Shown: in pieces, positions 42,699-51,765 of the stretch
How positions within the stretch are numbered: position 1 is the stretch's first letter
Layout of the letters: the number at the start of each line of letters is the position of its first letter
Source: a virus
Length of the DNA: 64,000 nt
Reading direction: 5' to 3' (one strand)
IMG/VR virus record: IMGVR_UViG_3300036770_003135
Span: 38,793 to 102,792 of that record
Notes under the pieces: generated by a model
Told to the model about the DNA's origin: nothing
The model's database searches: none
The model's input: the letters and a program-made list of their open reading frames with translations, nothing else
Position numbers and translations under genes: made by a program

Positions 42699-45081
42699 AA
42701 TTTTCTTTTCTAAGTTTGCCATCGTAATGGTCAAATCTATTATGTTCTGTTGGTGTAAGTAATAATAATCCTGGTTTAATATTATCTTTAATTGTTTCTT
42801 GATAACAATAACTCATCAAAGTTTGTTCAAAAGGATGTGTCCATCTTGTTTCCAAATAACATTTATAATTCCCCTCCTTATTCATTATTATCGGCCAATT
42901 ACACAAATATATTTCCCCACTTATATATGGAATACCCTTATGAATTTTAATGTGCTTGAACTCCGTTTTTGGTGAGTTGGGGTCTAATCCCATCTGTGGA
43001 AGTTTTGGATTATTAGGCCAATGTTTCTGTCTGAAATCTTGTGGGACATTATACCAAGCCCATTGTGTATTATTATCACCATAAAATTCTGTGAAGTTCA
43101 ATTTGAGGAAATCAAAGTTTTCTTTTTGAATAATCTCCAAACTTTTCCTATATAAATTTTTAACATATCTATTGAATCCATTTTTACAAGTTTCATTCTT
43201 TGGATAGAAGAACATATCATCTTCTAGAAAAAAATACAAGTCTAAGTTGGTATCATTAAAGTGTTCAGCTATAAAAATTCGACCACCCATTATACCAAGG
43301 TTATCTTTTTTAATATGTTCAAATCCATATTGTTCACATAACTCTTTATACCTTGGTGTTGTGGCTAAATCTGTTGAATTATCTAAAAGAAATTTCTTTG
43401 GTTTAGTTATAAAGTCTGAATCATACTCCAACATTGATTGGATTAATGTCTCAAATTGTTTTGGTGAATTAAATGTAATTACATATAATCCCACCTTATC
43501 TATTGATGTATTGTTTTGAACTTGTAAGAATTTTTTTTCTTTCTTGGGTTGTAATCTATTTTCCTTAATATCCTCAAAAAATTTACCCATCAATCCATTT
43601 GGTTCAATATCAAAATAAGTTATTAGATTTGGATAAAGATAAACCATCAAACTGAATATACTTTCTTCAGTTCCCATATATCCCCTATTCAATGTATCTG
43701 ATAACAATTGATAATATATTGAGTTTATTTCAGTTATCACTTCTTTTTTACCACCAAAGAATCCACCTCTTGCAACTTTATTAACTTTTGAATTGGTTAT
43801 TCTATTCATCTCAGAAATAGTGAATCCGTGTATTTCTGTGGTTGTTTCATAAGGGAAACAAACAAAATTAAAATCACCAATATGTTTTGGTAATTTATCC
43901 AATACTTTATCGTGGGTGAAATAACCTGGATGGATTGTATTTGTTAAACCAGCATCAATCCAAAACATATACTCTGAATTGAATTTATCCAAAAGTTTTG
44001 CATCGTGTAGTAAAAACACTTTTGACATAACCAATGGATTATACATTTCAAGTTTTGCTTGGGTTGAATCTTTTAACCAACCAACTTGATTATACCATTC
44101 AGGTTTTTGTCTGATTTCTTGTATCTTTGGATAAAATTCATTATTGGTGAACCAATCCAAGTTTCTTAGAATGAATTGGGTATTGTTATTATTTCTTCTA
44201 TCATTAACGAATTGTTGTAATTCACTATCACCAAAAATAATTAAATTACAATCAACTTCTAATAATTGGGAGAATTTATCCAAGTAGTGTTGATAAGACC
44301 TTGACCAACCCTCTTGAAGTTTATCTCTTCCTATATTCCATAATCCTGTTACTAATGTTATTTTACTATCAAGTGTCTTGTTGTTTGTTTTATTGGGTAT
44401 TTCTTGTTTTGATAAAATATCATAAAACTCTTTTGGAATCGCAACAATATCTTGAGAATTTATTTCATATATGTAATTGTTTTTATTGAATATTTCTTTG
44501 ATGTTGTTTTTTTCATCATCTAATAAATTAATCCACTCAAGTCTAATAACTTTTGGTTTATATTTAGATAAATCAATTTGTTTGAAAATGATATAATCAT
44601 GTCCTTCAGCATCTACCTTAACAATATCAAAATTAGTTAAATTATGCTTTTCAACAAGTGAATCAAAAGTTATACAATTTACATTTACTTTCTCCCCATA
44701 TTTCTCAACTGTTGGTCGGTCAAATTCACTTCCTAAACCATTTTTTGGTGGGTAAACAGCACTCATACCATAAAAACAGTTATGTACCAAACCATTATCA
44801 ATTACTTCCTTGTTAATAGTTATCATTTCTATTTGACCATTGTAATCTGATATTGCAGAATTTTCAAACATAGATTTGTTTGATGTAATATTTTTTTTAA
44901 GTTTGTCAAATAAGTAAGGAATAGGTTCAACATATAAAACTTTATATCCATACATATTAGTATAACCAATCATTTCATCAAATAAAACCCCATCCATTGC
45001 ACCTATGTTCAATGCAACCACCTCGGTTTGATTCTTACCCAAGTAATGTAATGATTTATCAAAAAAATTGTCTATAATCAT
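42697..45081 (-). CDS. Three-domain fusion: FkbM methyltransferase, YibB-like and GT2-like glycosyltransferases
   Basis: A 794-residue modular enzyme. Residues about 1-215 are an FkbM-type SAM methyltransferase, which O-methylates sugars (NIGAMDGVLFDEMI, YVEPIPYLFDKLKKN, VKVDAEGHDYIIF). Residues about 240-500 resemble HtrL/YibB-type glycosyltransferases (ITLVTGLWNIGRDKLQEGWS, FWIDAGLTN, GGFFGGKKEVI). Residues about 520-794 are a GT2/GT-A-like domain (VGLYVITFNSPKQFETLIQS, then FFLEDDMFFYP with a DxD-like metal motif). It is last in a coupled operon: its ATG overlaps the previous stop by 4 nt. A bidirectional terminator follows. Confidence 0.8.
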   Translation of the reverse strand: MIIDNFFDKSLHYLGKNQTEVVALNIGAMDGVLFDEMIGYTNMYGYKVLYVEPIPYLFDKLKKNITSNKSMFENSAISDYNGQIEMITINKEVIDNGLVHNCFYGMSAVYPPKNGLGSEFDRPTVEKYGEKVNVNCITFDSLVEKHNLTNFDIVKVDAEGHDYIIFKQIDLSKYKPKVIRLEWINLLDDEKNNIKEIFNKNNYIYEINSQDIVAIPKEFYDILSKQEIPNKTNNKTLDSKITLVTGLWNIGRDKLQEGWSRSYQHYLDKFSQLLEVDCNLIIFGDSELQQFVNDRRNNNNTQFILRNLDWFTNNEFYPKIQEIRQKPEWYNQVGWLKDSTQAKLEMYNPLVMSKVFLLHDAKLLDKFNSEYMFWIDAGLTNTIHPGYFTHDKVLDKLPKHIGDFNFVCFPYETTTEIHGFTISEMNRITNSKVNKVARGGFFGGKKEVITEINSIYYQLLSDTLNRGYMGTEESIFSLMVYLYPNLITYFDIEPNGLMGKFFEDIKENRLQPKKEKKFLQVQNNTSIDKVGLYVITFNSPKQFETLIQSMLEYDSDFITKPKKFLLDNSTDLATTPRYKELCEQYGFEHIKKDNLGIMGGRIFIAEHFNDTNLDLYFFLEDDMFFYPKNETCKNGFNRYVKNLYRKSLEIIQKENFDFLKLNFTEFYGDNNTQWAWYNVPQDFRQKHWPNNPKLPQMGLDPNSPKTEFKHIKIHKGIPYISGEIYLCNWPIIMNKEGNYKCYLETRWTHPFEQTLMSYCYQETIKDNIKPGLLLLTPTEHNRFDHYDGKLRKEN

Positions 45082-45929
45082 ATTAAAAATAAATTGTAAA
45101 AATATTTGATTTTATCTTCTTTTTTGTGGTGTTCCCTCTCATACCAATCGTCAAATTCTAATAAAGTAATCTTATCTTTGTTTTCGACATACAAGTTGGA
45201 TAATATTAATTCTTCCATAAATAACTGATTTTCATTGTTCAATAACTCCACTAATCTCCCTTCAAAATTTTGTTTAAACTCATTGAATATATTTGGTTTT
45301 CCACCAAAGAAACCACCAATTACATGTGTGGAATTGTCATAGTTTGTATAGTAGTTGGATGGTAATGTTTGTGACCAAAAAAACTGACCTGTATTATTCT
45401 TCCCAACCAACAAAAATTTTTCATTAGTAAGATTATTGATATAGTCTAAAAAATTAGGGACAAATAAATTTATACCAAAAAAACCTTCATACGATGAATC
45501 TATTCTATAATCTTCAGGAAACAAACCACCGTGAGATAAACCAGCATCGAACCAATAGACTCGGTCATAACTTTCTTTATTAGGTAATAAATCATACCAA
45601 AAGAATTTGTTATATTGAATCTCAAAACACCTGTCAATAGTTTTCATCACTTCGATATTTTTCAAATTTCTAATTTGCTCAAAGTATTTTGTTTGAGTTA
45701 ATTCGAAAACAATAAATTCTAATTTGTCTTTTGAAATATTATTTTTAACATAAAAAAAGTTTGTTAAGTCATCTAACTCGTTTTGAGGTACAAAACAAAT
45801 ATATTTATTGGCATTGAGTTCCAATATTTTTTTCAGTGAAAGTCTGTAATGTCTTTCTCTTGATGGTCTACCACCAAATTCAGTCCCCCACAAATATGAA
45901 TATATTGAGGTGTAAATTAAAGTTTTCAT
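45078..45929 (-). CDS. YibB-like glycosyltransferase
   Basis: A 283-residue protein homologous to the middle domain of the downstream fusion. Shared features are RVYWFDAGLSHGG against MFWIDAGLTN, and VIGGFFGGKPNIF against ARGGFFGGKKEVI. The Asp in the FDAG segment is the likely sugar-nucleotide/metal site. It overlaps genes on both sides by 4 nt, so the three enzymes are probably made together. The acceptor is unknown. Confidence 0.75.
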   Translation of the reverse strand: MKTLIYTSIYSYLWGTEFGGRPSRERHYRLSLKKILELNANKYICFVPQNELDDLTNFFYVKNNISKDKLEFIVFELTQTKYFEQIRNLKNIEVMKTIDRCFEIQYNKFFWYDLLPNKESYDRVYWFDAGLSHGGLFPEDYRIDSSYEGFFGINLFVPNFLDYINNLTNEKFLLVGKNNTGQFFWSQTLPSNYYTNYDNSTHVIGGFFGGKPNIFNEFKQNFEGRLVELLNNENQLFMEELILSNLYVENKDKITLLEFDDWYEREHHKKEDKIKYFYNLFLI

Positions 45930-47176
45930 AAATTTCCAGTTATTCTATCACACCATCCTTTTGATTTTGAGTGTGGCCACACAACCCAATAAGATGGTTT
46001 TGTTATGGTATTAAATTCCCTCCATATTTTGCAATAACCATCAGGGTCTTGCATAACTCTATTTATTTCATTGATGTCAGCATCTTGTCTAAACATCGTT
46101 TCATCTTTATTATCGTGAAATGCGACAACCCAAAAATCATAATCCTTTTCAGGTACTTGACCAAAATGAACATCAATACAATGTTTGAATACACTAGCAA
46201 AACTATTTAAGTATTCTTCCTCAGTTTCAAAGTTATATGGATTGGGAGGATAGTTTTTATCAGTTGTGTATTTCTGTACTCCTCTCCTATTAAACTTAAT
46301 CCCAGCATATTTCTCATAATCCTCTAATGTCCTTTCAGTTCCAAATCCGTACTTACCAAATTCATTAGGATTAAATACTTCACCATCCATTGAGAATAAT
46401 CTTCTATTCCTTGAATGTGATTTGTCATTTTTCTTAAACCATTCTTTGTCAACATCCCATTGTTTTGTTCTTCCCTTCCTTGTGTACTCATGCCAAATAA
46501 TAACTCGGTGTGGATGAAATAAATCATATCCGTGGGTGAATGCTCTAACACCAACAGATATCTCTTCTCCGTGGAAATAATACTCAGGGTCGTGTTGAAC
46601 TTCATTACTAAATTCACCTAATGTAAAACAGAAATGTGCTGAGTAAAATCTTGCGGGAATTGGTCCGCTTAATTCCCTCCAATTTGGAATAACTTCAGGT
46701 AAAAAGAATACAGCACCTTCAGGAATAAATCTATCAAAGACCATCCTCCAAGGTTCTGTAACTCTACCTTGTGGGTCATTGTCAGGGTCAAATGATGAAA
46801 CATATCCAGTTAACAAAGGTTTTGGGTATCCTTTTGATTGGAGGTCTTTTAACATATTAATTAAAGTTTCATCCCAATCTTGTTCAAATCTCATATGGGA
46901 ATCAATTTGTAATGTATATGTTTCTCCTGAATATAATTGTTGAACTTGGTTTCTTGCCCAACAAACACCTGGTGAATCAATATCTTTTACATCAATAATT
47001 CTAAATCTTTTATCCTTTCTATAATGGTCAAGATTAAATTCATCATTTTCATTATATTGATTACAAATACCAATTCTAAGTTTTTTAGGGTATTTTGCTT
47101 TGGATATTAAATCTTCTAATGTTGGATTAAGTTGGGGGTCTCTAAATGATGCTATTTGTACAAATATTGTTGACAT
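45926..47176 (-). CDS. GlcNAc-transferase of the Skp1 (GT60) type
   Basis: A 416-residue glycosyltransferase with the marks of the Skp1 polypeptide GlcNAc-transferase family: IFVQIASFRDPQLNPTLEDL, LRIGICNQ, then LQIDSHMRFEQDWD with the DxH/DxD-type motif at D92-S-H94, and later HGEEISVGVRAFTHGYDLFHP. Known members in eukaryotes add GlcNAc to hydroxyproline of proteins in the cytosol; bacterial and phage relatives are uncharacterised. It is the first gene of the three-gene operon and follows a Thr-Pro-rich fibre gene by 59 nt on the same strand. Confidence 0.8.
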   Translation of the reverse strand: MSTIFVQIASFRDPQLNPTLEDLISKAKYPKKLRIGICNQYNENDEFNLDHYRKDKRFRIIDVKDIDSPGVCWARNQVQQLYSGETYTLQIDSHMRFEQDWDETLINMLKDLQSKGYPKPLLTGYVSSFDPDNDPQGRVTEPWRMVFDRFIPEGAVFFLPEVIPNWRELSGPIPARFYSAHFCFTLGEFSNEVQHDPEYYFHGEEISVGVRAFTHGYDLFHPHRVIIWHEYTRKGRTKQWDVDKEWFKKNDKSHSRNRRLFSMDGEVFNPNEFGKYGFGTERTLEDYEKYAGIKFNRRGVQKYTTDKNYPPNPYNFETEEEYLNSFASVFKHCIDVHFGQVPEKDYDFWVVAFHDNKDETMFRQDADINEINRVMQDPDGYCKIWREFNTITKPSYWVVWPHSKSKGWCDRITGNL

Positions 47177-47235
47177 TCTTATTTTTAATTAAAAAATAAA
47201 AAAATCAAAATAAAAGGATATATTAAATATAAATT

Positions 47236-47769
47236 TTATGGACTACTTGGTGAAGGAGTAATTGTTGGTGTTACTGATGGTGTTGGTGTAATACTTACAC
47301 AACTATTACTAACACAATTATCTCCAATATAAATGTCACATTCAGTTAATGCAATTGGATTAGTTCCACAATAATATAATGTTGTTCCAGAATTGATTGG
47401 CAATACACTTGTTATAGTTCCATCACATTGGGTATAATAAAACGTTCCAATTGTTGTTCCCGTATTTGTAACTTGAATACATCTACAAGTTCCAGTTGGA
47501 GTAGGTGTTGGAGTTGGTGTATAACTTGGAGTTGGTGTGGGTGTTGGAGGACAAGAATATGGATAAAATATTTCACATCCATTACTATCCATAACTTTAA
47601 CTATAACACTATCAGCAACATCTAATGGTGGTGGCACATCAAAAGTAAAAGTTGGTGGAATAGTAGTTGAACCCATTATTAAATAACAATAAACTAATGT
47701 GGTATCACAAACTGTGATTGAATATGGGGGTGTTCCTGTTACACCTGTTATACTTATTTGATGTGGCAT
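47236..47769 (-). CDS. Cys-rich virion protein with Thr-Pro mucin-like segments
   Basis: A 177-residue protein with a beta-rich N-terminal domain, a (Thr-Pro)n segment (PTPTPTPSYTPTPTPTPT, about 78-95), a Cys-rich middle (CRCIQVTNTG, YYTQCDG, ECDIYIGDNCVSNSC) and a second Thr-Pro tail ending PSPSSP. Such segments are extended and are typical O-glycosylation targets. It is the last fibre gene before the glycosyltransferase operon. It shares its Thr-Pro style with the genes at 62184 and 63156. Confidence 0.75.
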   Translation of the reverse strand: MPHQISITGVTGTPPYSITVCDTTLVYCYLIMGSTTIPPTFTFDVPPPLDVADSVIVKVMDSNGCEIFYPYSCPPTPTPTPSYTPTPTPTPTGTCRCIQVTNTGTTIGTFYYTQCDGTITSVLPINSGTTLYYCGTNPIALTECDIYIGDNCVSNSCVSITPTPSVTPTITPSPSSP

Positions 47770-47774
47770 TTATT

Positions 47775-48080
47775 TTATATTGATAAATGAAGATTAATTG
47801 ATGTTAAGTATTTATCTTTTCTTGATTGTGTGAAAATACGATTATCAGTTTGTATTTGTTCTAATAATGATTTAACTGATTTAATATCCCCAAGTTTTGC
47901 TAATTTTTCAATATTAGCAAATTGATTTAATAAATTTAAACTTTCTTGTTCTGTTACAGGTGGAACAATTAATCTATTATCAATCAAAAAATCCTCAACC
48001 AATTCATTACCGAATTGTATATCACTATATAATTTTTCTTTAGGTGTTAACCCATTTGTTGGTGTAAATATAATACTCAT
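47775..48080 (-). CDS. Small unknown protein, possibly fibre-associated
   Basis: A 101-residue protein, probably helical in its second half (QESLNLLNQFANIEKLAKLG). I chose the ATG at 48080 (MSIIFTPTNG). A longer frame to 48101 would overlap the upstream fibre gene by 17 nt. It follows a fibre gene and could be a fibre-assembly chaperone or a tip, but no family is recognised. Confidence 0.6.
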   Translation of the reverse strand: MSIIFTPTNGLTPKEKLYSDIQFGNELVEDFLIDNRLIVPPVTEQESLNLLNQFANIEKLAKLGDIKSVKSLLEQIQTDNRIFTQSRKDKYLTSINLHLSI

Positions 48081-48084
48081 AAGA

Positions 48085-49356
48085 TTAAATTTGAATTTCA
48101 AATATTGCTAAAGGCATATTACTATTATAGTTTGATTGTGTCCCATATGGATTTGGTGTATTATTAGAAGCTTTAGACTTACCAGAAATAAAAACATTAG
48201 CTCCAATATTTGAATCAACACCAAGACCATTATTTGATACAGTAAAACTTCTCCACCCAAGAATAATATCTTGAGTTAAAGCATAAGCGTAAATACCTGG
48301 TTGTAATGTTAAGTTAGTTGTAAATGTATATAATCCTGTACCTGAAACTTGGAATACTTGATGAAACAATCTATTTGATACTGTTCCTGTTATAACATCA
48401 TAAATACCAAATTCACAATTGGTTGGGTTTGTAGAGATACCAGTACATTCTATTTTACTATTTAAAATTGTTACTGATTTATTTACATAAAATGGTACTG
48501 CAATTCCTGACCCAGAACCAAAGTTAGTTGACGATACACTCCTTGTTGAAGTTTGAAATGATGTCCACACTGATTGTTGATAAATTGGTGTTTGACTAAT
48601 TCCACTCACACTAAATGTACCTCCAGTATTATTTGTAAATGTAATCGTTTCACTACTAAAAGTTCCACCAGTTATAAATACATCATTTGGTAAATTTTGA
48701 TATGTCGTTGCTGATATTGTATTAGCAGTTAATCCATTTGTGAAATTTGTTTCCCCACTTACAGTTCCACCAGTAAATGAAGGTATTTGTTGCCAAGTAC
48801 TATTACCACTAACATCTGAAGTTAAAACATATCCATTTGTTGCTCCTGATGTTATTTGAATACTTGTTGTTTTTGTTTTTCCAACAACATCTAATTTTTC
48901 AGATGGAGATGTTGTACCAATACCAAGATTACCTAAATGGTCTAATCTCATTCTTTCTGAGAGAAAAGTAGCATTAGGTGTATTTAAAGTAAAAAATCTT
49001 AAATCACCAATTTCTTGTGCAACAGAACCTGAACCACCAGCAACAATTGCACCTCGTGCAATATAAACACCACCATTATTTGTTATAGAAAATATTAATC
49101 CATTTTGATTAACTGGGTCAAAAATATATCTATGTAAATTTGCACCAGTGGCTTCACTACCAAATGTTGCCCTTGGACTTATATTAGTACCACCTAATGA
49201 CGTTCTATATGTTGGATTTGTAACTGATGTTCCACTTAGTGCAACAATATTACCATTAAATGTTCCCGCAGATATTGTTGATGCTGAGAGTGTACCAATA
49301 ATACGAGAACTATCATTTGATACAAAACCATTTCTAATTATTAATTCATTTGCCAT
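48085..49356 (-). CDS. Tail-fibre-like protein with TGGTF repeats
   Basis: A 423-residue fibre. It has a head segment (MANELIIRNGFVSN), a middle with FSITNNGGVYIARGAI and SEKLDVVGKTKTTSIQIT (a common fibre trimer element), a repeat unit SATTYQNLPNDVFITGGTFS followed by ITFTNNTGGTFSVSG, and a distal beta domain. The repeat unit is nearly identical to those at 51766, 60048 and 58449, which should allow recombination among fibres. Confidence 0.8.
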   Translation of the reverse strand: MANELIIRNGFVSNDSSRIIGTLSASTISAGTFNGNIVALSGTSVTNPTYRTSLGGTNISPRATFGSEATGANLHRYIFDPVNQNGLIFSITNNGGVYIARGAIVAGGSGSVAQEIGDLRFFTLNTPNATFLSERMRLDHLGNLGIGTTSPSEKLDVVGKTKTTSIQITSGATNGYVLTSDVSGNSTWQQIPSFTGGTVSGETNFTNGLTANTISATTYQNLPNDVFITGGTFSSETITFTNNTGGTFSVSGISQTPIYQQSVWTSFQTSTRSVSSTNFGSGSGIAVPFYVNKSVTILNSKIECTGISTNPTNCEFGIYDVITGTVSNRLFHQVFQVSGTGLYTFTTNLTLQPGIYAYALTQDIILGWRSFTVSNNGLGVDSNIGANVFISGKSKASNNTPNPYGTQSNYNSNMPLAIFEIQI

Positions 49357-49374
49357 TGTAAGATATTATATAAA

Positions 49375-49381
49375 ATAAATA
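49375..49381 (-). promoter_or_regulatory. TATTTAT late-promoter-like motif before a fibre gene
   Basis: TATTTAT on the coding strand, 18 nt before the ATG at 49356. Confidence 0.35.
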
Positions 49382-49390
49382 CATCTAATT

Positions 49391-49663
49391 TTAAAAATTC
49401 AAGCCCATAGGATTTTGAGGTGTCCATTCAGGTGTTTCTAAAATTGTCAACATTTCATTATAAGTATAAGGTCCTTCGGCTGTTGTTAATAATTGAACAC
49501 TTGATGGTATGTCTCCTTCCCATTTAACAAATGTTTTTGTTTCATCTGTTGATAATCTAAGAGTATTTGGTGAAGTTTCTAAAACTTGAGAAAAATCAAT
49601 AACATTTATTTCAGAAACATTGAATATCATAAATTCTCTATTTTCGTAAATTTGTAGTCCCAT
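49391..49663 (-). CDS. Small unknown virion-like protein
   Basis: A 90-residue acidic protein (MGLQIYENREFMIFNVSEIN). No family is recognised. It sits 3 nt downstream of a LamG-type gene in the same transcript. The text TFVKWEGDIPSSVQLLTTAE, then PYTYNEMLTIL resembles small accessory proteins found between fibre genes of Bacteroidota phages, but I cannot assign a role. Confidence 0.6.
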   Translation of the reverse strand: MGLQIYENREFMIFNVSEINVIDFSQVLETSPNTLRLSTDETKTFVKWEGDIPSSVQLLTTAEGPYTYNEMLTILETPEWTPQNPMGLNF

Positions 49664-49666
49664 ATT

Positions 49667-50311
49667 TTATATATATCTGTTTTTATTTGTATTATAATTT
49701 TGTAAGATTTCTGTTTGTGTTAATGCTCTACTATAAAATCTAAATAGTGATAAATTTATAGGGGCATAAAAAATATTATTAAAATTAGCTAAAGTTAAAA
49801 AACCTCCAGGTAATGTAGTACCTACCAATGGCGTAGAATTTTTAAGTTCACCATTTACATATATTAGTCTATCAGTTGATGTAAACTGACACACTATATG
49901 ATAGTATGTATTTAGTGTTGGAATAACACCTGAACTCATAATATTACCATTCATACTAAAAACAATTGTTTGGTCACTCCAAATTCCACTCCAATAATCA
50001 CCACTTTGAATTTTACCAACAACAACAAATGTAGATGAAATATTCCTATAACTCACCCAATACTCAAACGTCATAGTAGTTGAGTCAGTTTCTAAAGTAG
50101 TTAATACAAAATCATTAATACCATCAAATACAATATTTCCACTATTTAATGTACTAAATGTTGGTCCATTTGTTAAAGTTCCAATATATCCACTTTTACT
50201 TAAATCAGTCCAAGTAGTCCCAGTTGTAGGATATGACTTTATATTAGCAGCATCTAAATAAAGTACTAAATTATCTGTTATTACATTACCACCACCTTCT
50301 GTTGTACTCAT
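49667..50311 (-). CDS. LamG/concanavalin-like surface protein, copy 1
   Basis: A 214-residue jelly-roll lectin-like protein. The pattern LVLYLDAANIKSYPTTGTTW, then NIVFDGINDFV, FEYWVSYRN, YYHIVCQFTSTDRLIYVNGE and ALTQTEILQNYN is that of LamG-type domains with the final helix found in phage-surface copies. Its start overlaps the upstream LamG gene by 4 nt. It probably binds surface sugars or caps fibres. Confidence 0.8.
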   Translation of the reverse strand: MSTTEGGGNVITDNLVLYLDAANIKSYPTTGTTWTDLSKSGYIGTLTNGPTFSTLNSGNIVFDGINDFVLTTLETDSTTMTFEYWVSYRNISSTFVVVGKIQSGDYWSGIWSDQTIVFSMNGNIMSSGVIPTLNTYYHIVCQFTSTDRLIYVNGELKNSTPLVGTTLPGGFLTLANFNNIFYAPINLSLFRFYSRALTQTEILQNYNTNKNRYI

Positions 50312-51033
50312 AATCCGTATCTTGATTTTGTTGCATTATAGTTTTGAAGAATTTCTTGGTCTGAAAGTAATCTAAAATACATTTGAGTCATACTTATTCT
50401 TCCATTAAAAACTAAATTTGGTGTTACATTATCCGCTTCTTGATAACTCCCAATTCTAAAATTGTTTGTTGATAAAAAATCTAAACCATTCCATTGAGAG
50501 ATTGTTGCGGTGGTTGTTAAAGTTTGGTCTACTCCATTTACGTATATTTTTATTGCTGATGCCCTATCAACTAAAAAAGTAATCATATACCATACCCCAT
50601 TTGTTAATGATAAAGTGGTATATGGATTTACATCAGCACCACCATTACCTTGGATAAAAAAACCAACTCTACTTAAAGTATCTACTAAAATTGCATATCT
50701 ATAATTTTGTACATCAAATATTGTTTTTGAAAGAGTGGAAGATAAAGAAGCTGAAGAATTAATATAAATCCATTGATTTATAGTACAACTACTAGTTCTT
50801 AAATTAAGAATATTACCAAAACTTGAAGAGTCATTCGTACCATCAAATACAATACTACCCCCATCATTAGAATTAAATATTGGTCCATTAATTAAAGTCC
50901 CACTATAACGATTATAACTAAGATCTCTCCATATTGTTCCTGTACCTGAATAAGAATCTTTTTTTGCGGCATCAACAAATAAAGCTAATCCATTAGTTAC
51001 AATATTTCCATAATAAGTAATTCTAGCACTCAT
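50308..51033 (-). CDS. LamG/concanavalin-like surface protein, copy 2
   Basis: A 241-residue paralogue: LALFVDAAKKDSYSGTGTIW, SIVFDGTNDSS, WYMITFLVDRASAIKIYVNG, LLSDQEILQNYNATKSRYG. It overlaps both neighbours by 4 nt, so three LamG proteins are translated as one chain of coupled genes. Differences between copies concentrate in the loops between the shared strands. Confidence 0.8.
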   Translation of the reverse strand: MSARITYYGNIVTNGLALFVDAAKKDSYSGTGTIWRDLSYNRYSGTLINGPIFNSNDGGSIVFDGTNDSSSFGNILNLRTSSCTINQWIYINSSASLSSTLSKTIFDVQNYRYAILVDTLSRVGFFIQGNGGADVNPYTTLSLTNGVWYMITFLVDRASAIKIYVNGVDQTLTTTATISQWNGLDFLSTNNFRIGSYQEADNVTPNLVFNGRISMTQMYFRLLSDQEILQNYNATKSRYGL

Positions 51034-51764
51034 AATAAACTTAATCTCGATTTAATTGCATTATAGTTCTGAAGAACTTCTGTGGCTGTTAACGCTCTAT
51101 TATAAAACATAACATTAAACATATTACCTTTAAACCATCCATTATATCCCGTATTAATTCTAGCCCCAACTGTAAAATCAGATGTTAAAGGATTAGAGTT
51201 TAAAGTAATACCGGCCTTTTCATCTACCATAACTCCATTAACATAAAGTCTAGCATTTGTAGAATTTACTGTTGCTGTAAAAACATTAAAAGTATTTAAT
51301 ATTGTTCTTGAATTTATTACCGATGTTGTTCCACCAAGACCATTAAAAAACTCACAATACACACTTTCAATAACACCATTTCTCCCAAGATAAAATGCTA
51401 ATTTTCTATACCCATTTCCCAACTGGTATCTATCTATTGCAACTAATGGTGCCCATGAAAAACCACCACTTGGATTACTAAAACCAGTACAAAAACAAGC
51501 AAAACTCATCGTTACTGTTGTTGCAGTTCTAAATAATTGTTCCCCAGCTGTTCCGTAATTTACATAATCATCAATACCATCAAATACAATTGAACCCAAT
51601 CTTGAACTATTAAATGTCGGTCCGTTTGTTAAAGCCCCATTGTATTGATTAATTGTTAAATCATTCCAACTTAATCCTGTTGTTGGATATGAACGAGTAT
51701 TTCCAGCATCTAAATACAATACTAAACCATTGGTAACCACACGAGGACTAAAATTAAATGCCAT
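51030..51764 (-). CDS. LamG/concanavalin-like surface protein, copy 3
   Basis: A 244-residue paralogue: LVLYLDAGNTRSYPTTGLSW, SIVFDGIDDYVNYG, NARLYVNGVMVDEK, ALTATEVLQNYNAIKSR. It is the first of three coupled LamG genes and follows the 443-residue fibre gene by 1 nt. Confidence 0.8.
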   Translation of the reverse strand: MAFNFSPRVVTNGLVLYLDAGNTRSYPTTGLSWNDLTINQYNGALTNGPTFNSSRLGSIVFDGIDDYVNYGTAGEQLFRTATTVTMSFACFCTGFSNPSGGFSWAPLVAIDRYQLGNGYRKLAFYLGRNGVIESVYCEFFNGLGGTTSVINSRTILNTFNVFTATVNSTNARLYVNGVMVDEKAGITLNSNPLTSDFTVGARINTGYNGWFKGNMFNVMFYNRALTATEVLQNYNAIKSRLSLL

Positions 51765-51765
51765 A

